A stretch of DNA of 64,000 nt from Fen-1258 sp947085815 (GTDB lineage Bacteria > Bacteroidota > Ignavibacteria > Ignavibacteriales > Melioribacteraceae), in contig CAMTXU010000014.1 of the NCBI GenBank assembly GCA_947085815.1, positions 42,956-106,955 of the forward strand. The letters run 5' to 3'. Shown here one piece after another: positions 60,467 through 64,000 of the stretch. Below the pieces are notes generated by a model. It worked only from the letters and a program-made list of their open reading frames with translations, made no database searches and was not told the origin of the DNA. A program made the translations under genes and the position numbers. The stretch's first letter is position 1. Each line of letters starts with the position of its first letter.

Positions 60467-61048
60467 ATGAATATTGTTGAACGGGCAAAGAAAATAATTC
60501 TTCAACCAAAAAACGAATGGATAGTTATTCAAGAGGAAAACAGTGATGTCTCACAAATTGTAATCAGCTATTTATTACCATTAGCGTTGATTCCGGCGGT
60601 TGCTAGTTTTATTGGTTACGGTTTCATTGGTATAGACCTTCCTTTAGTCGGACACGTGCAATCTGTAAGCTGGGGAATAAAACAAGCCGCTGTTTCTTTA
60701 ATAACAACTGTTGGCGGCGCATTACTTACAGCATTTATTATTGACGCACTTGCACCTAATTTCGGTGCGGTAAAGAATTTTAATAAAGCAGTTCAGCTTG
60801 TTGTTTATGCCTATACGCCGGCAATGGTCGCCGGTATCTTATTAATACTTCCTTCATTATCCATCATTGCTGCTCTTGCTGGAATTTACGGACTCTATCT
60901 ATTATATCTTGGTATAGTGCCTTTGATGAAGGCGCCGCAAGATAAAGCGACTGGTTATTTTATAGTGAGTTTAATAGTTACAATTTTAGTGTTTGCCATT
61001 CTTTCCTCCGTATTAGGAACAATTATAATTGGTAACATCTTTTATTAA
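60467..61048 (+). CDS. YIP1-family membrane protein
   Basis: A protein of 193 residues with five membrane helices. The start IVERAKKIILQPKNEWIVIQEE is the typical YIP1 opening of bacterial members, followed by YLLPLALIPAVASFIGYGF, a LVVYAYTPAMVAGILLILP segment and IYGLYLLYLGIVPLMKAP. Bacterial YIP1 proteins have no firm function. A TAGGAG ribosome binding site precedes the ATG, and the gene lies 64 bases after the OmpA-like gene. Confidence 0.88.
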   Translation: MNIVERAKKIILQPKNEWIVIQEENSDVSQIVISYLLPLALIPAVASFIGYGFIGIDLPLVGHVQSVSWGIKQAAVSLITTVGGALLTAFIIDALAPNFGAVKNFNKAVQLVVYAYTPAMVAGILLILPSLSIIAALAGIYGLYLLYLGIVPLMKAPQDKATGYFIVSLIVTILVFAILSSVLGTIIIGNIFY

Positions 61049-61066
61049 TCAAACAACAAATTGAGA

Positions 61067-61696
61067 ATGAAAATGAAAAAGTTATTTTTAGCAATACTTG
61101 CATTAACACTAATTGCTTCGTGTTCTAAATCTGATAAACCCGAATCAACGGCGGAAGAAGCAAAATCATCAACCGAAACAACCAAACAAACTCCAAACAA
61201 ACGATACAGCATCAAATCCGGATATGTAATTTACAGTGCACCAATGGGCACGACTCAAACTCTCTACTTCGACGATAACGGCGCAAGAGAAGTTTCTATT
61301 ACTGAAGTTGATTTGGGAGTCGCAAAAGTAAAAAATATCGAAATCCGAAGAGATGGTTTCTCGTATAATTATGAAGAAGGGAAAAACGAGGGAACAAAAA
61401 GCAAATGGTACGTTCCTTCCAGCGTTGATTATTCCAAAGCTGATTCCGAAACAATAGAAAGATATAAAATTAAGGATCTCGGCACCGAAGTTATTGCTGG
61501 TAAAACATGTAAAAAATTTAGCGCTGAATTCGGTAGCTCACCTATGCAAACCTGGGTTTGGAATAACATTATGGTTAAATCCATTACGAAAATGGCTGGA
61601 GAAGATTTTGTAATAGCAGCTACAAAAATTTTCGAAGGTACAGTTGATCCAAAATTATTTGAAATTCCGGTAGGAGTAAAATTTACAGAAATATAA
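61067..61696 (+). CDS. Lipoprotein, DUF4412-like
   Basis: A lipoprotein of 209 residues from the ATG at 61067; ATG 61073 is an alternative. The lipobox is ALTLIASCSK. The rest alternates strands and ends with PKLFEIPVGVKFTEI, and reads like a DUF4412-type module: YSIKSGYVIYSAPMGTTQTLYFDDNGARE, then WYVPSSVDYSKAD, IAGKTCKKFSAEFG-like and FEGTVDPKLFEIP. Function unknown; in this operon it may help anchor or stabilise envelope partners. Confidence 0.8.
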   Translation: MKMKKLFLAILALTLIASCSKSDKPESTAEEAKSSTETTKQTPNKRYSIKSGYVIYSAPMGTTQTLYFDDNGAREVSITEVDLGVAKVKNIEIRRDGFSYNYEEGKNEGTKSKWYVPSSVDYSKADSETIERYKIKDLGTEVIAGKTCKKFSAEFGSSPMQTWVWNNIMVKSITKMAGEDFVIAATKIFEGTVDPKLFEIPVGVKFTEI

Positions 61697-61802
61697 GCTC
61701 TGACGAGCCAGCATGATAGAGTCTGTTTCAGAACACGGGAATTGTCTTGCTGAACAAAGCGCTGCATCTGCTTCTTATAAAATAATTTAACGAGAGAGAA
61801 TC

Positions 61803-63827
61803 ATGGGAAGATTAATCTACATCACACTCATATTAGTTTTTATTTCATCGGTTCTTCCAGCTCAAAAGATACGCTTTGATAAAACCGCCAAAGTTGATAC
61901 GACAAAAACTATAAGCGAAAAAGAATTAGTAAAAATTGCCGATAATTTTTTTCAGGCATTTTATAAGCAAACTTACGGCGAGGAAAAATTATTTGTAGAT
62001 GCTCAGCTTAGAAGACTGAAGAGCAGCAGTGAAGACCCCGCTAAAGTCTCTAAAGAACTTAGCTCGATGGCTGTTTATTTTACAGCTACAGGCGATGCAA
62101 AAGCTGCCTCCGTGATTTTTTCCTCAGCCGCAGTTAAAGAAGCGCCAAACGATACGTTAATTGTAAATAACTTCGGCGCAATTTTAAGAATGCTCGATTC
62201 TACACACGCATCGCTCAAAGTATTGCTCTACGCAAAATCATCATACCCCGACGCACCGGTTATACTAACAAATCTTGGCAATTCTTTATTCGAATTATTC
62301 GACGATAAATCTGCCGAATATTTTTATAACAGAGCATTAAAAATAAATCCCGATTTCGCCTACGCACGGCAAGGATTATTCAGCGTTTATCTCAAAAGAA
62401 AAAATTTAAGCAAGGCGCTTGATGAGCTATTTAAATCTATCAAACTCTCTTACTCTCAGTCATTAGAAGAAGTGCAAGAGGTTTTGCAAGAATCTCCCAA
62501 ATATCAACAACCCGAAAAACCAATAGGAGATACTCCGGAAGAAAAACAAAATGCGGTTTCGGAAAATGAAAGCGGATCCAAACTCGATGTGCCGATTGAT
62601 CAATTATATTTGCCCCCGTTTCCAATCAGGTCTGATTTGTATTCTTATTTAAATAATAAATCAATCGAAAAATTGGATAAAGAAATTGACAGATTAAAAG
62701 AAGAAGCTCTAGAAAAACTTTCAGCCGTAGCTAATAAGCTCTCTAAAATGTCTCCGGAACAGATAGCAAAATGGGCAGAAAACTATACTAAACCCAAAAG
62801 GATATTGTTCAATAAAAGTGAATTCGGAATGAAATTGCTGGAACAGTATTTTGAAGATCGGTTAAAGAAAATAGAAAAAGAATACCTTTATGATGACAAA
62901 TTAGTTCATGAAAAGTTTTCAAAAAGTTTGAATGAAATTCAGGATGCATTCGACAAAAAAGCAAAAGAAATAGATAAAGGCGCTCAGGCAGACCCAGCAA
63001 AAGCATTTAACAGCCCACATTCTTATCAAGCCCTTTTAGTTGAACATTGCAAAAAGATGAAGAACTTAAATCAGGATTATTTCAACGATTGGGTAAAACT
63101 GAACAGAGTTAGGTATGATAAAACAACAGACCTTCTTCATCTTTACTGGATCTACTGCGAGAAGTATCTGAACCAAATCTATGACTTAGACAAATTTGAA
63201 TCTCTTAATGCAGAGAGAACAATTTTTGTTCTCACACATTACTCCGGTATGATCAAGACCTACTCTTTCAGTAAAATGATATTTGGAATGATGAGTGCGG
63301 CTGCTTTAGGAACACCACAAGGTAATTGCCCTGAAGAACCGGCACCGCTTGAAGAGCCCTCCACCTCTGCTAATGAAAAAATAAAAGTTCCTAAAAAGAA
63401 GCAGCCCGAATGGCCATTTAAAGAAAAAAGTTTATCAATAGCATTAGGTCCTTGCGGTGTTTCATTAGATTGTGAAAGCATTGGCGCTGATTGTGCCGCC
63501 GGTTTAGCCGCCGCGGCAAAATGGAACTATAAGAAAAAAGAAACTACAATCTTTTTGGGCGTAGGGGCAAAAGCAGGATTTGGATTCCGTCCGGGACCTT
63601 TGGAAACATTTAAAGGAGAAGCTGTAGTTAAAGCCGGCGCAACTTTTACATTTAACAAGAAAAACCAACTGATTGACTACGGCATTGCAGGCGAAGCCGG
63701 TGTGAGTGGAAGTATGGGGAGTTTCTCTACCGGAGGAAGTGTTGATGTAACTGCCACCGCAGTTACCGGAATCGATGTTTCTTATAATCAATCGGCAGGT
63801 GCCGGAATATTTTCAATAACAAGATAA
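61803..63827 (+). CDS. Large exported TPR/coiled-coil protein with glycine-rich beta C-terminus
   Basis: A protein of 674 residues that I do not recognise. A signal peptide (LIYITLILVFISSVLPAQ) is followed by TPR-like units (SSMAVYFTATGDAKAASVIF, PVILTNLGNSLFELFDDKSAEYFYNRALKINPDFAYARQG), a central helical region (residues 290-500 with KKIEKEYLYDDKLVHEKFSK), a Pro-rich linker, and a C-terminal domain rich in Gly and Ala with CGVSLDCESIGADCAAG and repeated strands (VGAKAGFGF, AVVKAGATFTF, GEAGVSGSMGSFS). The last part looks like a beta-rich structure. Context suggests an envelope function. Confidence 0.7.
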   Translation: MGRLIYITLILVFISSVLPAQKIRFDKTAKVDTTKTISEKELVKIADNFFQAFYKQTYGEEKLFVDAQLRRLKSSSEDPAKVSKELSSMAVYFTATGDAKAASVIFSSAAVKEAPNDTLIVNNFGAILRMLDSTHASLKVLLYAKSSYPDAPVILTNLGNSLFELFDDKSAEYFYNRALKINPDFAYARQGLFSVYLKRKNLSKALDELFKSIKLSYSQSLEEVQEVLQESPKYQQPEKPIGDTPEEKQNAVSENESGSKLDVPIDQLYLPPFPIRSDLYSYLNNKSIEKLDKEIDRLKEEALEKLSAVANKLSKMSPEQIAKWAENYTKPKRILFNKSEFGMKLLEQYFEDRLKKIEKEYLYDDKLVHEKFSKSLNEIQDAFDKKAKEIDKGAQADPAKAFNSPHSYQALLVEHCKKMKNLNQDYFNDWVKLNRVRYDKTTDLLHLYWIYCEKYLNQIYDLDKFESLNAERTIFVLTHYSGMIKTYSFSKMIFGMMSAAALGTPQGNCPEEPAPLEEPSTSANEKIKVPKKKQPEWPFKEKSLSIALGPCGVSLDCESIGADCAAGLAAAAKWNYKKKETTIFLGVGAKAGFGFRPGPLETFKGEAVVKAGATFTFNKKNQLIDYGIAGEAGVSGSMGSFSTGGSVDVTATAVTGIDVSYNQSAGAGIFSITR

Positions 63828-63867
63828 ATATCGTCTTCAGAAACATCTATTTTTGTGATGTGAAAAA

Positions 63868-64000
63868 ATGAACTTACAGTTAACAATAAAACTATTCGTT
63901 TCATCTTTATTCTTTGTATTGCAAATAGAACTATTTTGCCAGGTAGAATATCTACCCGAAAGTCCGGGTAAGTGGAAACCCTGGGAGATAATGAACCATG
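63868..64000 (+). CDS. Exported protein, 5' part (runs off window)
   Basis: An open frame of 44 codons reaches the right edge. It starts with a signal-like segment (MNLQLTIKLFVSSLFFVLQI) and continues QVEYLPESPGKWKPWEIM. It lies 40 bases after the TPR protein on the same strand and probably belongs to the same operon. No family can be named from this short piece. Confidence 0.55.
   Translation, partial: MNLQLTIKLFVSSLFFVLQIELFCQVEYLPESPGKWKPWEIMNH

Noticed and set aside
1..64000. tRNA, rRNA, CRISPR array or prophage
   Set aside because: No cloverleaf, rRNA core sequence, spaced direct repeats or phage structural genes were seen.

Overview
The window looks like a chromosomal segment around the replication origin of an AT-rich member of the Bacteroidota/Chlorobiota group, most likely Ignavibacteria. 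The main evidence is an Omp28-like secreted protein with a C-terminal type IX secretion (T9SS) sorting domain of the NYPNPFNP type, a DUF6029 outer-membrane protein, a TonB-dependent receptor with an N-terminal carboxypeptidase-like domain, DUF2911 and DUF4412-like proteins, and several dispersed intergenic hairpin repeats. No rRNA, tRNA, CRISPR array, prophage or intact transposase was seen.

Layout. 0-4 kb: the end of a sensor histidine kinase, a response regulator, a MITE-like inverted repeat, small enzymes (VOC, esterase, MOSC) and a HEAT-repeat gene broken at a run of 12 A. 4.2-11.7 kb: the most interesting block, a minus-strand operon of ECF sigma factor, zinc-finger anti-sigma, KCG-rich precursor peptide, MNIO (DUF692) enzyme, DUF2063 partner, DoxX, TlpA thioredoxin, DUF6029, Omp28-T9SS and a beta-barrel. 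The core matches the hvfABCD/bufferin type of copper-binding modified peptide system. 11.7-30 kb: metabolism and housekeeping (enoyl-CoA hydratase, HAD phosphatase, isoaspartyl peptidase, C1 peptidase, uvrB, sufE, CDF transporter, dGTPase, long ispH, signal peptidase I, deacetylase, amidohydrolase, EamA, truA). 30.2-31.6 kb: a decayed accessory pocket with an orphan AbrB protein, a second truA 5' fragment and a three-frameshift DUF1801 pseudogene. 31.6-41 kb: lipid kinase, ADP-forming acyl-CoA synthetase, glycogen synthase, TonB receptor, phosphoesterase and a yeiH relic.

41.5-56 kb: a transsulfuration enzyme, a nucleotidyltransferase pair, then gyrA, a type II restriction-modification pair plus a membrane coiled-coil protein, MgtE, gyrB, a DUF721 protein, recF, dnaN and dnaA, all on the minus strand. 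Every gene to the right of dnaA is on the plus strand, so 55.97-56.40 kb is a strand switch. It holds DnaA-box-like sites and a perfect 16-bp palindrome and is the best oriC candidate.

56.4-64 kb: asparaginase, a small HEGGH membrane protein, a highly structured RNA-like segment resembling an omega-RNA or IS end, an AraC-type regulator, and an envelope operon (OmpA-LamG-like protein, YIP1 protein, lipoprotein, large TPR protein) that runs off the window. Functions were assigned by reading motifs only; no database search was run.
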